A stretch of 44,673 nucleotides of DNA from Bacteroidales bacterium UBA4912 (GCA_002398875.1 DHCC01000044.1:3987-48659), one strand, 5' to 3'. Positions 7,639-17,393 are shown, counted from the stretch's first letter. Numbers and translations are program-made. Notes: a model not told the origin generated them from the sequence alone.

Positions 7639-8162
7639 TACACTCTTTATCAAATGTGCTAAGCAAGAATATAGGACCAAATACTGAAGTTTGGCAATTC
7701 TGTGTAATTCTACCTGAAGCGGTTGTAGGAGACAATTGCAATATTTGTTCTCATGTATTTATTGAAAACAATGTTACTATAGGTAATAATGTCACAATAA
7801 AGAATGGTGTACAAATATGGGATGGCATTACAATAGAAGATAATGTCTTTATTGGACCTAATGCTACTTTTACGAATGAGTTGATTCCTAGGTCGAAGGT
7901 TCATAGCTCAGATAATATGAAATGTACTCTGGTGAAAAAAGGTGCAACGATTGGTGCAAATTCAACTATACTTCCTGGTGTAACAATTGGTGAGTATGCT
8001 TTTATTGGTGCCGGCAGTGTAGTTACAAAAGACATAGAGGATTATGGCCTTTTTTATGGAAACCCTGCTACTCAAAAAGGGTATATAACGACTGAGGGTA
8101 TAATTCTGGATATGGAAAAGAGAGATGCAGATGGTGTACAACACATTCTAAAAAAAGAATAG
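7635..8162 (+). CDS. Left-handed beta-helix N-acyltransferase (FdtC/QdtC-like)
   Basis: A 175-residue hexapeptide-repeat transferase. It has the repeated [LIV]-G-x-x-x-x pattern in VGDNCNICSHVFIENNVTIG, then IEDNVFIGPNATFTNELIPRS, and the C-terminal rungs GANSTILPGVTIGEYAFIGA. The family acetylates the 3-amino group of dTDP-3-amino-3,6-dideoxyhexoses using acetyl-CoA. The set of ketoisomerase, acyltransferase and aminotransferase matches the dTDP-Fuc3NAc or dTDP-Qui3NAc pathways. The enzyme would act last, in the cytoplasm, although its gene precedes the aminotransferase gene by 2 bases. Acetyl as the acyl group is assumed from the family. Confidence 0.85.
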   Translation: MIHSLSNVLSKNIGPNTEVWQFCVILPEAVVGDNCNICSHVFIENNVTIGNNVTIKNGVQIWDGITIEDNVFIGPNATFTNELIPRSKVHSSDNMKCTLVKKGATIGANSTILPGVTIGEYAFIGAGSVVTKDIEDYGLFYGNPATQKGYITTEGIILDMEKRDADGVQHILKKE

Positions 8163-8164
8163 AT

Positions 8165-9265
8165 ATGATTAAATTTCTGGATATTCAAAAAATAACAAAC
8201 AACCACTCTGCTGAAATACATTCAGCTGCAGCCCGAGTAATAGATTCAGGATGGTATCTCATTGGGGAAGAGGTAAAGAGTTTTGAAAAAAGTTACGCAC
8301 AATACACAGGTACTGATTATTGCGTAGGTGTTGCAAATGGGCTGGACGCATTAAGAATTATATTACGAGCTTACATTGAAATGGGAATTATGCAGGAAGG
8401 TGATGAAATAATTGTCCCTGCAAATACTTACATAGCTTCAATAATTGCAATATCGGATAATAGGCTTGTTCCTGTTTTAGTAGAACCCGACATCAATACA
8501 TACCAGATAGACGAAAACAGGATAGAATCGGCAATTACTTCTAAAACAAAGGGATTGATGATTGTGCATCTTTACGGACAGTGTGCATATTCTGAAAAGA
8601 TCGGGAGATTATGTAAACAATATAATTTAAAGTTGATAGAAGATAATGCACAAGCACACGGATGTAAATTCAATGGAAAAACAACAGGTTCTTTGGGAAA
8701 TGCTTCCGGTCACAGCTTTTATCCGGGTAAGAATCTTGGTGCATTAGGAGATGGTGGAGCAATAACTACTGATGACAAAGAACTTGCAGATAGAGTGAGA
8801 GCTTTAGCTAACTATGGTTCAACTGTTAAGTATGTATTCGAATATCAAGGCTTTAATAGTCGCCTAGATGAGATTCAGGCAGCAATACTTAAAGTGAAAT
8901 TAAAATATTTGGATGCAGAAACAGAACGCAGAAGAGAAGTTGCCAGATATTATCTTGAAAACATAACTAATTCGGCAATAATTTTACCAATAATAAAAGA
9001 TTGGAATGCTCATGTGTTTCACATTTTCATTATTCGTACTTCCAGACGCAATGAATTGCAGAAATATCTAATTGATAGTGGTATACAAACAATTATTCAT
9101 TATCCGATTCCACCACATAAACAAAACGCTTACAGTGAGTGGAATAACCTATCGTTTCCTATAACCGAGAAAATTCATGATGAGGTGTTGAGTTTGCCTA
9201 TCAGTCAGGTTATAACAAATGAAGAGGCTAAAAAAGTTGTTGAAGTAATAAACTCATTTAATTAA
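8165..9265 (+). CDS. DegT/DnrJ/EryC1/StrS sugar aminotransferase (FdtB/QdtB-like)
   Basis: A 366-residue PLP-dependent aminotransferase, normal length for the family. The PLP lysine is Lys189 in SFYPGKNLGALGDGGA. Other family marks are VGVANGLDALRIILRAY near the N-terminus, IIVPANTYIAS, EDNAQAHG and the segment NYGSTVKY. Expected reaction: transfer of an amino group, usually from glutamate, to C3 of the dTDP-3-keto-6-deoxyhexose made by the cupin isomerases. It completes the sugar cassette and is followed 14 bases later by the flippase. A C4-aminotransferase role is possible but fits the isomerase neighbours less well. Confidence 0.88.
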   Translation: MIKFLDIQKITNNHSAEIHSAAARVIDSGWYLIGEEVKSFEKSYAQYTGTDYCVGVANGLDALRIILRAYIEMGIMQEGDEIIVPANTYIASIIAISDNRLVPVLVEPDINTYQIDENRIESAITSKTKGLMIVHLYGQCAYSEKIGRLCKQYNLKLIEDNAQAHGCKFNGKTTGSLGNASGHSFYPGKNLGALGDGGAITTDDKELADRVRALANYGSTVKYVFEYQGFNSRLDEIQAAILKVKLKYLDAETERRREVARYYLENITNSAIILPIIKDWNAHVFHIFIIRTSRRNELQKYLIDSGIQTIIHYPIPPHKQNAYSEWNNLSFPITEKIHDEVLSLPISQVITNEEAKKVVEVINSFN

Positions 9266-9279
9266 TCATAAGCTATAGA

Positions 9280-10770
9280 ATGCAGGAACAAAGATCGTCA
9301 TACAGGCAAATTGTTAAAGCTACATCACTGTTTGGAGGAGTTCAGTTCTTTCAAATAATTATATCAATTGTGCGCTCAAAGTTTGTCGCAATTCTATTGG
9401 GACCATCGGGAATGGGTGTAGTTGGTTTACTTACTTCTTCTACAGGATTAATTACGGGACTTACAAATTTTGGTCTGGGTACAAGTGCTGTTAAAAACAT
9501 ATCGGAGGCTACTGCAACTAATGATAATGAGAGAATTTCAACAGTAATATTGGTTATGCGCAGACTGTTGTGGGTGACTGGTTTACTGGGTGCTTTAGTA
9601 ACTCTGATTTTTTCACCTTTGTTGAGTGAGTTTACTTTCGGCAACAAAGACTATACACTGGCATTTGTATGGATCTCAATTACACTTCTTTTTAATCAAT
9701 TAAGTACTGGTGAACTTGTTATACTTCAAGCATTGCGACACCTGCAAAATCTAGCAAAAGCAAATGTGTATGGCAGTTTTGTTGGGTTGCTTATTACTAT
9801 TCCTCTTTACTATAAATTTGGAATAGAAGGAATTGTGCCTGTAATAATTATCACCTCATTTGTAACGCTTTTTTTCTCTTGGTATTTCGCAAAGAAGGTG
9901 AAGCTTGAAAATACAAGTGTATCATATACTAAAACTGTTGCTGAAGGGAAGAGTATGATGGTTATGGGGTTTATGATTAGTTTAAGTGGTTTAATAACAC
10001 TAATTGCGGCATATCTATTAAGAATTTTCATTAATCGAACAGGTAACGTGGCTGATGTTGGATTTTATAGTGCCGGATTCACTATCATCAACACTTATGT
10101 GGGAATGATTTTCACAGCGATGGGAACGGATTATTATCCTAGATTGTCGGTGGTCGCATCGGATGATGAGCAGTGTAAACAACTAATAAATCAACAATCG
10201 GAAATAGCTTTACTTATTCTCGCCCCAATACTTATTGCCTTCCTCATATTTGTGAATTGGGCAATTATTATACTTTATTCTTCTCAATTTTTATCTATTA
10301 CAGGAATGGTGTATTGGGCAACCATGGGTATTTTTTTTAAAGCTGTAAGCTGGGCAATTGCTTTCGTTTTCCTTGCAAAAGGTGTTGGTAAATTGTATTT
10401 CTGGAACGAGTTTTTTGGCAGCATTTACTTCTTGTTATTTAGTTTATTAGGATATTATTATGGTGGATTAACTGGACTTGGTGTTTCATTTCTGATTTCT
10501 TATATACTATATCTTATACAGGTTTTTTTTATTGCTAAAGTTAAGTATGAGTTTTCATTCAGTCCTTCTTTCATGCAAATATTTGTAATACAGTTTTTAT
10601 TAGCAATGGCTGGATTTGCAGTAGTATATTTAATAAATCAGCCCTACACTTATATTTTGGGTGTAATACTTATCGGGTTTTCCTGCTGGTACTCTTATAA
10701 AGAGCTTGAATCCAGAATTGGAGTAAAAGAGATAATTCAGGGTGTACTAGAAAAATTCAAGAAAAAATAG
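9280..10770 (+). CDS. wzx: Wzx-type lipid-linked oligosaccharide flippase
   Basis: A 496-residue inner-membrane protein of the MOP/polysaccharide transporter superfamily with about 12-14 hydrophobic helices. The N-terminal block VKATSLFGGVQFFQIIISIV with KFVAILLGPSGMGVVGL is typical of O-antigen translocases. It would flip the undecaprenyl-diphosphate-linked repeat unit to the periplasm. It lies between the sugar-synthesis cassette and the glycosyltransferase block, 5 bases before the GT2 gene. Two T8 runs (10331-10338 and 10523-10530) lie inside the gene and could be slippage sites. Confidence 0.88.
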   Translation: MQEQRSSYRQIVKATSLFGGVQFFQIIISIVRSKFVAILLGPSGMGVVGLLTSSTGLITGLTNFGLGTSAVKNISEATATNDNERISTVILVMRRLLWVTGLLGALVTLIFSPLLSEFTFGNKDYTLAFVWISITLLFNQLSTGELVILQALRHLQNLAKANVYGSFVGLLITIPLYYKFGIEGIVPVIIITSFVTLFFSWYFAKKVKLENTSVSYTKTVAEGKSMMVMGFMISLSGLITLIAAYLLRIFINRTGNVADVGFYSAGFTIINTYVGMIFTAMGTDYYPRLSVVASDDEQCKQLINQQSEIALLILAPILIAFLIFVNWAIIILYSSQFLSITGMVYWATMGIFFKAVSWAIAFVFLAKGVGKLYFWNEFFGSIYFLLFSLLGYYYGGLTGLGVSFLISYILYLIQVFFIAKVKYEFSFSPSFMQIFVIQFLLAMAGFAVVYLINQPYTYILGVILIGFSCWYSYKELESRIGVKEIIQGVLEKFKKK

Positions 10771-10775
10771 CAGAT

Positions 10776-11693
10776 ATGAATAAAAAAATAAATCCGTTGG
10801 TTTCGGTTGTAATTATTACATACAATAGTTCAAGGTATATAATTGAAACTTTGGATAGTATAAAAGCACAAAGTTACAAAGAGATTGAATTATTAATAAG
10901 TGATGACTGTTCATCAGATAATACAGTTGAAATTTGCTCTGAGTGGATTAGTGAAAACAGAACAAGGTTTATTAGTGCCAAAATAATTACAACTCCTGTA
11001 AATACCGGTATTTCATCTAATTGCAACAGAGGAATAAAGGAGTCTAATGGAGAATGGATTAAAGTACTTTCAGGTGATGACATACTTATGAACAGATATA
11101 TTGAAGATAATCTGGAATATGCTGACCAAAACCCTGAAGCTTCATTTATTTTTTCAAGGGTATGTGAGATAGATGAAAATGGGAAGTTGATAAGATCAGT
11201 AGAATTAAATGAAGGACAGCTTTTATTTGCAAATATGAATAGTGCAAAGAAACAATTAAAATATTATTCACGTTGGCCGGTTTTCCTTAATACACCCACA
11301 TTTTTTTACAAAAAAGAATTAATACAGCTTATTGGTTATTGTGATGAGGATTTTAAGATTTACGAAGACATGTCGGCGATATTTAGAGTTATTGAAAATA
11401 ATTACAAGATTTATTATCTCGATAAAATAACTGTTGCTTACAGAATACATAGCAATGCAGTATCAAGAAGCTGTAAACTAGATGATAGAAGAGAAAAAGA
11501 AGCACTTAAGATATTTAAAAAATACCAGGAGAAAAATCTTAATATTTTAAATCCTTTTGATTTATCTGTCTATTACGAAAGTTGGTTGAGATTTAAATAT
11601 AAAGGTATATATGGAGGTAAAGGAGATTCATTATTGCGAAAACTTAGTTTGTTTTATTGGTATATGAGGTTAAACGGAGTAAAGCAATATTAA
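10776..11693 (+). CDS. GT2-family glycosyltransferase
   Basis: A 305-residue GT-A fold transferase. Residues 8-110 hold the nucleotide-sugar binding region: PLVSVVIITYNSSRYI, then ELLISDDCSSDNTVEI, and a DXD-like SGDD in KVLSGDDILM. The C-terminal half has FNEY-like loops (YCDEDFKIYEDM) typical of acceptor binding. No membrane segments are seen, so it is a cytoplasmic or peripheral enzyme adding one sugar of the repeat unit. Donor and linkage cannot be assigned. It sits 5 bases after wzx and 12 bases before the polymerase gene. Confidence 0.88.
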   Translation: MNKKINPLVSVVIITYNSSRYIIETLDSIKAQSYKEIELLISDDCSSDNTVEICSEWISENRTRFISAKIITTPVNTGISSNCNRGIKESNGEWIKVLSGDDILMNRYIEDNLEYADQNPEASFIFSRVCEIDENGKLIRSVELNEGQLLFANMNSAKKQLKYYSRWPVFLNTPTFFYKKELIQLIGYCDEDFKIYEDMSAIFRVIENNYKIYYLDKITVAYRIHSNAVSRSCKLDDRREKEALKIFKKYQEKNLNILNPFDLSVYYESWLRFKYKGIYGGKGDSLLRKLSLFYWYMRLNGVKQY

Positions 11694-11705
11694 ATATTTA
11701 TTCGT

Positions 11706-13064
11706 ATGACTACTTTAAGTAAACATATAATAAGTCGTTTGATTCCGATAACAATTTTCTTTTTGACGATTTATACTGCGTTACCGTATGTCAAACCCGG
11801 TATACCACTTGCATCTTCATTAGACAATACAACTCTGAGGTGGGGTATTTCAATACTAATTTTAACTGTATTCTTTTTAGCCAGGTACTCATTTTTTGAT
11901 AAAAGAAATGAAGATAATATGATAATAGTTTGGATATATCTTCTTTGGAATTCGGTATGTATAATCAGAGGGATGTTTGTTGCTGAGATGTACTGGGATT
12001 GGAAAGGACTGACTGGAAATTCTTTATCTATTATGTTACCGGTTGTAATTTTTGCAGCAACAAATAAAAGTATTGTTCAATCATCATTATTCTTTTATAT
12101 GAAATATATGTTCCCACTGTTCCTTTTGTTTATCATACTTTTAAGACCTGATGCTTATGGTTTTTATCTAATCCCAATTGCTTTCTTATTGTTGTTTTTT
12201 CCTGCACTAACAACTAGGTCAAAAATACTTCTACTTGTAGCAACAACTGTTGTCTTAGTAGCAGATTTAGGTGCAAGAAGTAGCATTATAAAGTTTGGTG
12301 TTCCTCTGTTGATTGTCATAATCTACTATCTGAGAAATAAGATACCATCAAACATATTTGAGATTATGCGTCTATCTCTTTTCATTTTGCCTCTTTTGTT
12401 TTTCTCATTAGGTGTGTCAGGGATTTTTAATGTCTTTAATATGAAAGAGTATATAAAGAAAGATATTACTACAACAGCCATCGATAACAGAGGTAATATG
12501 GTTGAACAGGATATGAGAACAGACACAAGAACTTTTATTTATGAAGAGGTTCTTGAATCTGCAATTGATAATAATTACTGGTTATTGGGCCGAACTCCTG
12601 CACGAGGTAATGATTCTTTTACATTTGGAGTTTACGCATACGATCTTACAGGTAGAAATGAACGTCTTGCAAATGAGGTCGGATTAGCTAATATATTCAC
12701 TTGGACCGGTGTAGTAGGAGTATTATTATATACGCTTATTTTCTTTAGAGCTTCATTTCTTGCAGTGAACAGATCCAAAAACACTTATGTCAAACTACTG
12801 GGTATTTATATTTCTTTCAGATGGCTTTTTGCCTGGATTGAGGATATAAGTGATGTTTCTCTAAACTATTTTATGATAATGACGATGATTGGTCTATGTT
12901 TTTCTTACTCTTTTAGGAATATGACTGACAATGAGGTGATAGTATGGGTACGTGGCGTTTTTGATATCAGATATGTCCGTTTACAACAGTATTTAATGAG
13001 TAAAAGTAAAACACAAGAAAAGAAGCCCGGACAACTTATAAATTTATCCACTCAAGAAGATTAA
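11706..13064 (+). CDS. wzy: Wzy-like O-antigen/capsule polymerase
   Basis: A 452-residue polytopic membrane protein with about 11-12 predicted helices and a long soluble loop at roughly residues 250-320 that includes DMRTDTRTFIYEEVLES and LLGRTPARGND. Polytopic proteins with a large periplasmic loop in a Wzx/Wzy locus are the usual polymerase candidates, and Wzy proteins share little sequence. The loop segment RTFIYEEVLE resembles those of Wzy_C/O-antigen ligase family members, so a ligase is the alternative. Position among wzx, wzc and the glycosyltransferases favours polymerase. Confidence 0.75.
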   Translation: MTTLSKHIISRLIPITIFFLTIYTALPYVKPGIPLASSLDNTTLRWGISILILTVFFLARYSFFDKRNEDNMIIVWIYLLWNSVCIIRGMFVAEMYWDWKGLTGNSLSIMLPVVIFAATNKSIVQSSLFFYMKYMFPLFLLFIILLRPDAYGFYLIPIAFLLLFFPALTTRSKILLLVATTVVLVADLGARSSIIKFGVPLLIVIIYYLRNKIPSNIFEIMRLSLFILPLLFFSLGVSGIFNVFNMKEYIKKDITTTAIDNRGNMVEQDMRTDTRTFIYEEVLESAIDNNYWLLGRTPARGNDSFTFGVYAYDLTGRNERLANEVGLANIFTWTGVVGVLLYTLIFFRASFLAVNRSKNTYVKLLGIYISFRWLFAWIEDISDVSLNYFMIMTMIGLCFSYSFRNMTDNEVIVWVRGVFDIRYVRLQQYLMSKSKTQEKKPGQLINLSTQED

Positions 13065-13076
13065 TATAATATTATT

Positions 13077-14225
13077 ATGGAGGAGATAAAAAATACTAAA
13101 AAACAGAAGATGTTGATTTTTCACCCTGTTTTAGCTACTTACAGAATAGATCAGTTTAACTTTCTAAATGAAATGTATGACCTGGAGGTCGTATTTCTTT
13201 TCGATCAGATGTGGAATTTTAATATTGATCAAAATAAAATAACTGATCAATGTAAGTTTAAGACCTCATACTTATTATCAGGTCCTCGATACAATGGTAG
13301 ATTATTTCGTTTTGGCATGTATAGAAAAATTAGAAAGGTGAAGCCGGATATAATATTAGGTTATGAGTACTCATTTACTACTCAGTATCTTATATTGTTG
13401 AAAATGTTGGGTTTAATTAAACAAAGACTAGGGTCTTTTATTGATGATAGTCTGGAGATTTGTATAAATGTACAGTCAAAAGTACGGAAATTTGCACGTG
13501 ATCATACAGTAAAGAGTCTGGATTTCTTAGTAGTGATGTCAAGTGATGTTGCAAACTTCCATTACATCAATTTTAACATGGAACAGGAACAGGTTATAAT
13601 TTCTCCAATACTTCAGCTTCCTGAAAGGTTAAGGAGTAATTCTGAGATTCTAGAAAACAGAGCACGACTTTACATTAAAAAATATAACCTGAGCGGTAAA
13701 AAGGTTCTTCTATTTGTAGGAAGGTTCATACCTGAAAAAGCACTCGATCTTTTCATTAAAACTGTATCACACTTTCTCAAAGATAGAGATGATTGTATGT
13801 TTTTACTGGTAGGTGAAGGCAGAGAGTTTGAGAATCTAAAATCAATTGTATTTGAAGAAAAACTTGATGATAGAGTTCTGTTTCCGGGAAAATTTCAATT
13901 CGATGAGTTATATGCATGGTATATTTCTTCATCCGGTTTTGTATTACCAAGCTTATCTGAAACTTTTGGTGCTGTTGTAAATGAAGCTTTAATTTTTGGG
14001 CTAAATGTACTGTGCTCTAAGTTTGCCGGCGCTTCTTCCTTAATAACATCTTATAATGGGGTGATATTCAACCCTCTGGATAGAGAAGACACCTTAAGCA
14101 AGCTAGAGTTGTTTTACAACCAGTTAGAGCCGGTAAGCGAAGTTTGCCTTGCAAATAGGCCATCTTTGATAGATAACCATAAAGAAAACTTATTTAAAGA
14201 ATGGGGGAAACTTGCTTATGAGTAA
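13077..14225 (+). CDS. GT4-family glycosyltransferase
   Basis: A 382-residue GT-B fold retaining transferase. The C-terminal nucleotide-sugar binding half begins at about residue 200 with KKVLLFVGRFIPEKALDLFI and has the E-x7-E-type motif in the block SLSETFGAVVNEALIFG. The N-terminal acceptor half is less conserved, with KPDIILGYEYSFTTQYL resembling other capsule GT4 enzymes. The start ATG at 13077 follows the wzy stop by 12 bases. It overlaps the next GT4 gene by 8 bases. Donor sugar is unknown; it adds one residue of the repeat unit on the cytoplasmic side. Confidence 0.87.
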   Translation: MEEIKNTKKQKMLIFHPVLATYRIDQFNFLNEMYDLEVVFLFDQMWNFNIDQNKITDQCKFKTSYLLSGPRYNGRLFRFGMYRKIRKVKPDIILGYEYSFTTQYLILLKMLGLIKQRLGSFIDDSLEICINVQSKVRKFARDHTVKSLDFLVVMSSDVANFHYINFNMEQEQVIISPILQLPERLRSNSEILENRARLYIKKYNLSGKKVLLFVGRFIPEKALDLFIKTVSHFLKDRDDCMFLLVGEGREFENLKSIVFEEKLDDRVLFPGKFQFDELYAWYISSSGFVLPSLSETFGAVVNEALIFGLNVLCSKFAGASSLITSYNGVIFNPLDREDTLSKLELFYNQLEPVSEVCLANRPSLIDNHKENLFKEWGKLAYE

Positions 14226-15342
14226 AATATATCAACTTATATCTTCTATTCAGTTGGGTGGAGCAGAATTAGTGGCTGTCAACCTTGCTTCATATTGTGG
14301 TGAGCTTTTGGGTGATGGGGTTGAATTTCATTTAGTAGAGCTGTATCCTACCAACAATAAATATGCACTAACTAAAAAAGAAGAACTAAGTTCTAAAAAC
14401 GTACGTGTCATTACACTTTTTAATGGACCTAAGCGTTTAAGTCTTCTTTTAGCTCCAATAAAGTTAATTAGATTTATACAAAAAGAAAAGCCATTTGTAA
14501 TACATTCACATACCGACTTACCTGACTTTGTATTATCTGTCACTATTCGTATTCTCAATTTTTTTAAATTATACATTCCAAATGTAGTACGTACAATACA
14601 CAATACACAATTGTGGCGTTCACACCATGTTATGGGAAAAATTACTGAATCAGCATATAAAGATGAAATTGTTGTAGCTGTTTCGTCATATTCAATGGAA
14701 GCATACGGGCAGCTTAGGAAAAAATATAAATTACAAGTTTCAAACGATCGACAAATCATTTATAACGGCTGCTTAGTTCCTTCTAGGAATCCCCATTCAT
14801 TTAAGACTGATAAAGAGAAGATCAATATAGCTTTTTGTGGTCGTTTTGAAGACTATAAGGGAATGGAAACACTTATATCAACAATAAATTTCATAAGTAA
14901 AAATTATCCTAACCGATTCTTATTCCATATAATTGGCGATGGTACTTTTAGAGATCAATTGGAAAAGCTTTCACATAAAATTAATGATATGATTTTGTAT
15001 GATCCTATACCTGATGTTTCGAATATGTTTTATGCATTTGACTACATATTTATGCCTTCACATTTCGAAGGGTTAGGTTTAATATCTGTTGAGGCTTCTC
15101 TGGCTAAAGTTCCTGTTATTGCATCCTTTGCTCCGGGACTTGATGAGACGCTACCTGAAAATTGGCCATTAAGATTTCATTTAAAAAATAACGAAGAATT
15201 GTATTCAATTTTTGAAAAAATACATAACAGCGAATACAATCGTGAATTTCTACAAGAAGAAGCGTATTCATTTGTTTTTAAAAAATTCTCTTTTTATAAC
15301 ATGATACATAGTTATTCCAATTTATATAAGAAAATGTTATGA
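14218..15342 (+). CDS. GT4-family glycosyltransferase
   Basis: A 374-residue GT-B transferase when started at ATG 14218; a TTG two codons upstream is less likely. The N-terminal KIYQLISSIQLGGAELVAVN has the GGAE acceptor-side motif common in GT4 enzymes. The C-terminal half shows INIAFCGRFEDYKGMETLI and SHFEGLGLISVEASLAKVPV with the conserved E-x7-E pattern. It overlaps the preceding gene by 8 bases and the following one by 4 (ATGA), so the three GT4 genes are translationally coupled. The donor is not predictable. Confidence 0.88.
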   Translation: MSKIYQLISSIQLGGAELVAVNLASYCGELLGDGVEFHLVELYPTNNKYALTKKEELSSKNVRVITLFNGPKRLSLLLAPIKLIRFIQKEKPFVIHSHTDLPDFVLSVTIRILNFFKLYIPNVVRTIHNTQLWRSHHVMGKITESAYKDEIVVAVSSYSMEAYGQLRKKYKLQVSNDRQIIYNGCLVPSRNPHSFKTDKEKINIAFCGRFEDYKGMETLISTINFISKNYPNRFLFHIIGDGTFRDQLEKLSHKINDMILYDPIPDVSNMFYAFDYIFMPSHFEGLGLISVEASLAKVPVIASFAPGLDETLPENWPLRFHLKNNEELYSIFEKIHNSEYNREFLQEEAYSFVFKKFSFYNMIHSYSNLYKKML

Positions 15343-16448
15343 AAGATAGAAAGAAAAATATCCTGTTTTTGTTACATACGCCGCCACCAGTGCACGGCTC
15401 ATCTTTAGTAGGAAAAGCTATAAAGGATAGTAATGTAATTAATAATCAATTTCATAGCAGATATATCAATTTGTTATTATCCAGGAAAGTTGATGATTCT
15501 GGCAAAATAAAAACCAGCAAAACTTTCCGGTTTGTAATTATTTGGTTTCATCTATTTGGAAAACTAATTCATAAGAGGCCCGAACTTTGTTATTTTGCTC
15601 TTACAACTACCGGTAGTGGATTTCGTAAAGATGTGTTGTTAGTTTTTCTGTTGCGTCTATTCAGAGTAAGAATCTTATATCATATACACAATAGGGGAAT
15701 TGTTAATGAAAAAAAAACATGGCTCAATAAATCACTTTATCGTTATGTATTTAAAAAACAGTATGTAATACTTCTGTCAGAGAATCTTTATTATGATGTG
15801 GAAGCTTATGTTCCAAGAAGTAAGGTGCTCTATTGTCCAAATGGTATTAAAGATTTTCAACCAACTACCGAGTTGCTTTCTCTTCCGGAAATAAGACCAT
15901 TTAATATTTTGTTCTTTTCTAATCTTTTAGCGGAAAAAGGTGTATTTGTATTAATTGATGCTTGTGCCAAATTACGGGATAAGGGTCTATATTTTCGTTG
16001 TGATTTTGTAGGTGGAGAAGCAGATATTACAGAGGATCAGTTCAATAAATATGTTCAACAAAAAGGCTTAGTAGAGCAGGTTAGGTATTTGGGAAAGAAA
16101 TATGGCAATTTAAAAGAAATGACTTTTGAACAAGCAGATGTATTTGTATTGCCATCAAAATGTGATTGTTTCCCTCTGGTGATTCTGGAAGCAATGCAGC
16201 ACAGATTACCTGTTATTACTACAAACGAAGGTGGAATGCCTGATATGGTGGAAGACGGTTATAACGGCTATTTATTACAGCATTACGATGATGTAGAAAC
16301 GCTTTCTGACAAGCTCGAATATCTGTTTAATAGACCTGATTTGTGCATTGAGTTAGGTCTAAATGGGAGAATGAAGTATGAGGAAAACTTTACTCTTGAG
16401 ATTTTCGAGCAAAGGTTACTTTCAATTTTACAAAAAGTTATAAATTAA
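15339..16448 (+). CDS. GT4-family glycosyltransferase with internal poly-A tract
   Basis: A 369-residue GT-B transferase. The N-terminus has ILFLLHTPPPVHGSSLVGKA, a motif seen in many capsule GT4 enzymes. The C-terminal catalytic half shows FNILFFSNLLAEKGVFVLI and the block SKCDCFPLVILEAMQHRLPV with the E-x7-E type pattern, then TNEGGMPDMVEDGYNG. An A9 run at 15709-15717 lies within codons 124-127; loss or gain of one base would truncate the enzyme. It is the last of the three coupled GT4 genes, followed after 12 bases by the FemAB-like gene. Confidence 0.88.
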   Translation: MKDRKKNILFLLHTPPPVHGSSLVGKAIKDSNVINNQFHSRYINLLLSRKVDDSGKIKTSKTFRFVIIWFHLFGKLIHKRPELCYFALTTTGSGFRKDVLLVFLLRLFRVRILYHIHNRGIVNEKKTWLNKSLYRYVFKKQYVILLSENLYYDVEAYVPRSKVLYCPNGIKDFQPTTELLSLPEIRPFNILFFSNLLAEKGVFVLIDACAKLRDKGLYFRCDFVGGEADITEDQFNKYVQQKGLVEQVRYLGKKYGNLKEMTFEQADVFVLPSKCDCFPLVILEAMQHRLPVITTNEGGMPDMVEDGYNGYLLQHYDDVETLSDKLEYLFNRPDLCIELGLNGRMKYEENFTLEIFEQRLLSILQKVIN

Positions 16449-16460
16449 AAAGTTATAAAT

Positions 16461-17393
16461 ATGTTAGTAGAGGTGTCAAGGGATATATACAGAAGATATT
16501 TTCCAAATAATTCTAATCCATATATATCAGAGCCTTTTATAGAACTTGTTAAAGGAAAAGCAGATAGGATAATCAGGTTAATGAAACGTGATGATAACTC
16601 AATTGGGCTGATAGCCGGTATAAAAGAAAACGTAGTCTGTGCACCTTTCTCAGCTCCTTTTGCGGGTTTTCATTACTCACATGAACATCTTTCTTATGAT
16701 GTGATTGAAAACTTTCTGTTAAAACTAAAATCTTTTGTTATTAATAACAACTTTAAAGGTATAACGATAACTCTTCCGCCAGATCTTTATCAAACAAATA
16801 TGAATGCTAAATGCATAAATGCATTTTACAGGTTGGGTTATAAAATGTCCACCCCTGAAATAATTAACTGGATTGATTTGAAAAAATTTGACGGTATCTG
16901 GATAAAAAATACAGTTGCACAGAATTACAGGAAGGCTATTAATAACAACTTGACATTCCATGTAGTGTCTGATGAACAGTCTATCAACGAGGTTTATGAA
17001 ATTATTTTCCGTAATAGAGAAATGCAGGGCAGAAAAATTCACATGAGCTTGAGTGATATTATTAAAGTCAATACAGTTTTTCCAGTTGATTTTTTTCTGG
17101 TTAAAAATATAAATGGGAAAAATATGGGCGCAGGTGTGTTTTATCGTGGGCACGTAAAAATTGCACAGGGAGTTTTTGTTGGTGATGATATGGAAAACAG
17201 ATCATTAGGCATAATGGATCTGCTATATTCTGATATCTATGATTTTTATAAAAATCTAGATTATGATATAATTGATTTAGGTACTTCAGGTGTAGGCGGA
17301 GAACCAAATATTGGATTAATCAGATTTAAGGAAATCCATAACTGTGCTGCTTCGCTCAAATTTACGTTTTCTTGGTGTCCTGATCAGGACTAA
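16461..17393 (+). CDS. FemAB/GNAT-fold acyl- or aminoacyltransferase-like protein
   Basis: A 310-residue cytoplasmic protein. The C-terminal half has the GNAT-type layout of FemAB/Acetyltransf_6 proteins: VAQNYRKAINNNLTF, then VNEVYEII-like helices, MGAGVFYRGHVKIAQGVFVG (acceptor strand), and GIMDLLYSDIYDFYKNLDYD followed by IIDLGTSGVGGEPNIGLIRF. In other polysaccharide loci such proteins attach acyl or amino-acid groups to sugars. It sits between the GT4 block and the WecG-type gene with a 12-base gap upstream. Substrate and acyl donor cannot be deduced; modification of the repeat unit, perhaps on an amino sugar, is an inference. Confidence 0.65.
   Translation: MLVEVSRDIYRRYFPNNSNPYISEPFIELVKGKADRIIRLMKRDDNSIGLIAGIKENVVCAPFSAPFAGFHYSHEHLSYDVIENFLLKLKSFVINNNFKGITITLPPDLYQTNMNAKCINAFYRLGYKMSTPEIINWIDLKKFDGIWIKNTVAQNYRKAINNNLTFHVVSDEQSINEVYEIIFRNREMQGRKIHMSLSDIIKVNTVFPVDFFLVKNINGKNMGAGVFYRGHVKIAQGVFVGDDMENRSLGIMDLLYSDIYDFYKNLDYDIIDLGTSGVGGEPNIGLIRFKEIHNCAASLKFTFSWCPDQD

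Noticed and set aside
7475..7741. Minus-strand frame across the cupin/acyltransferase junction
   Set aside because: It overlaps two coupled plus-strand genes with clear domains and has no recognisable features.
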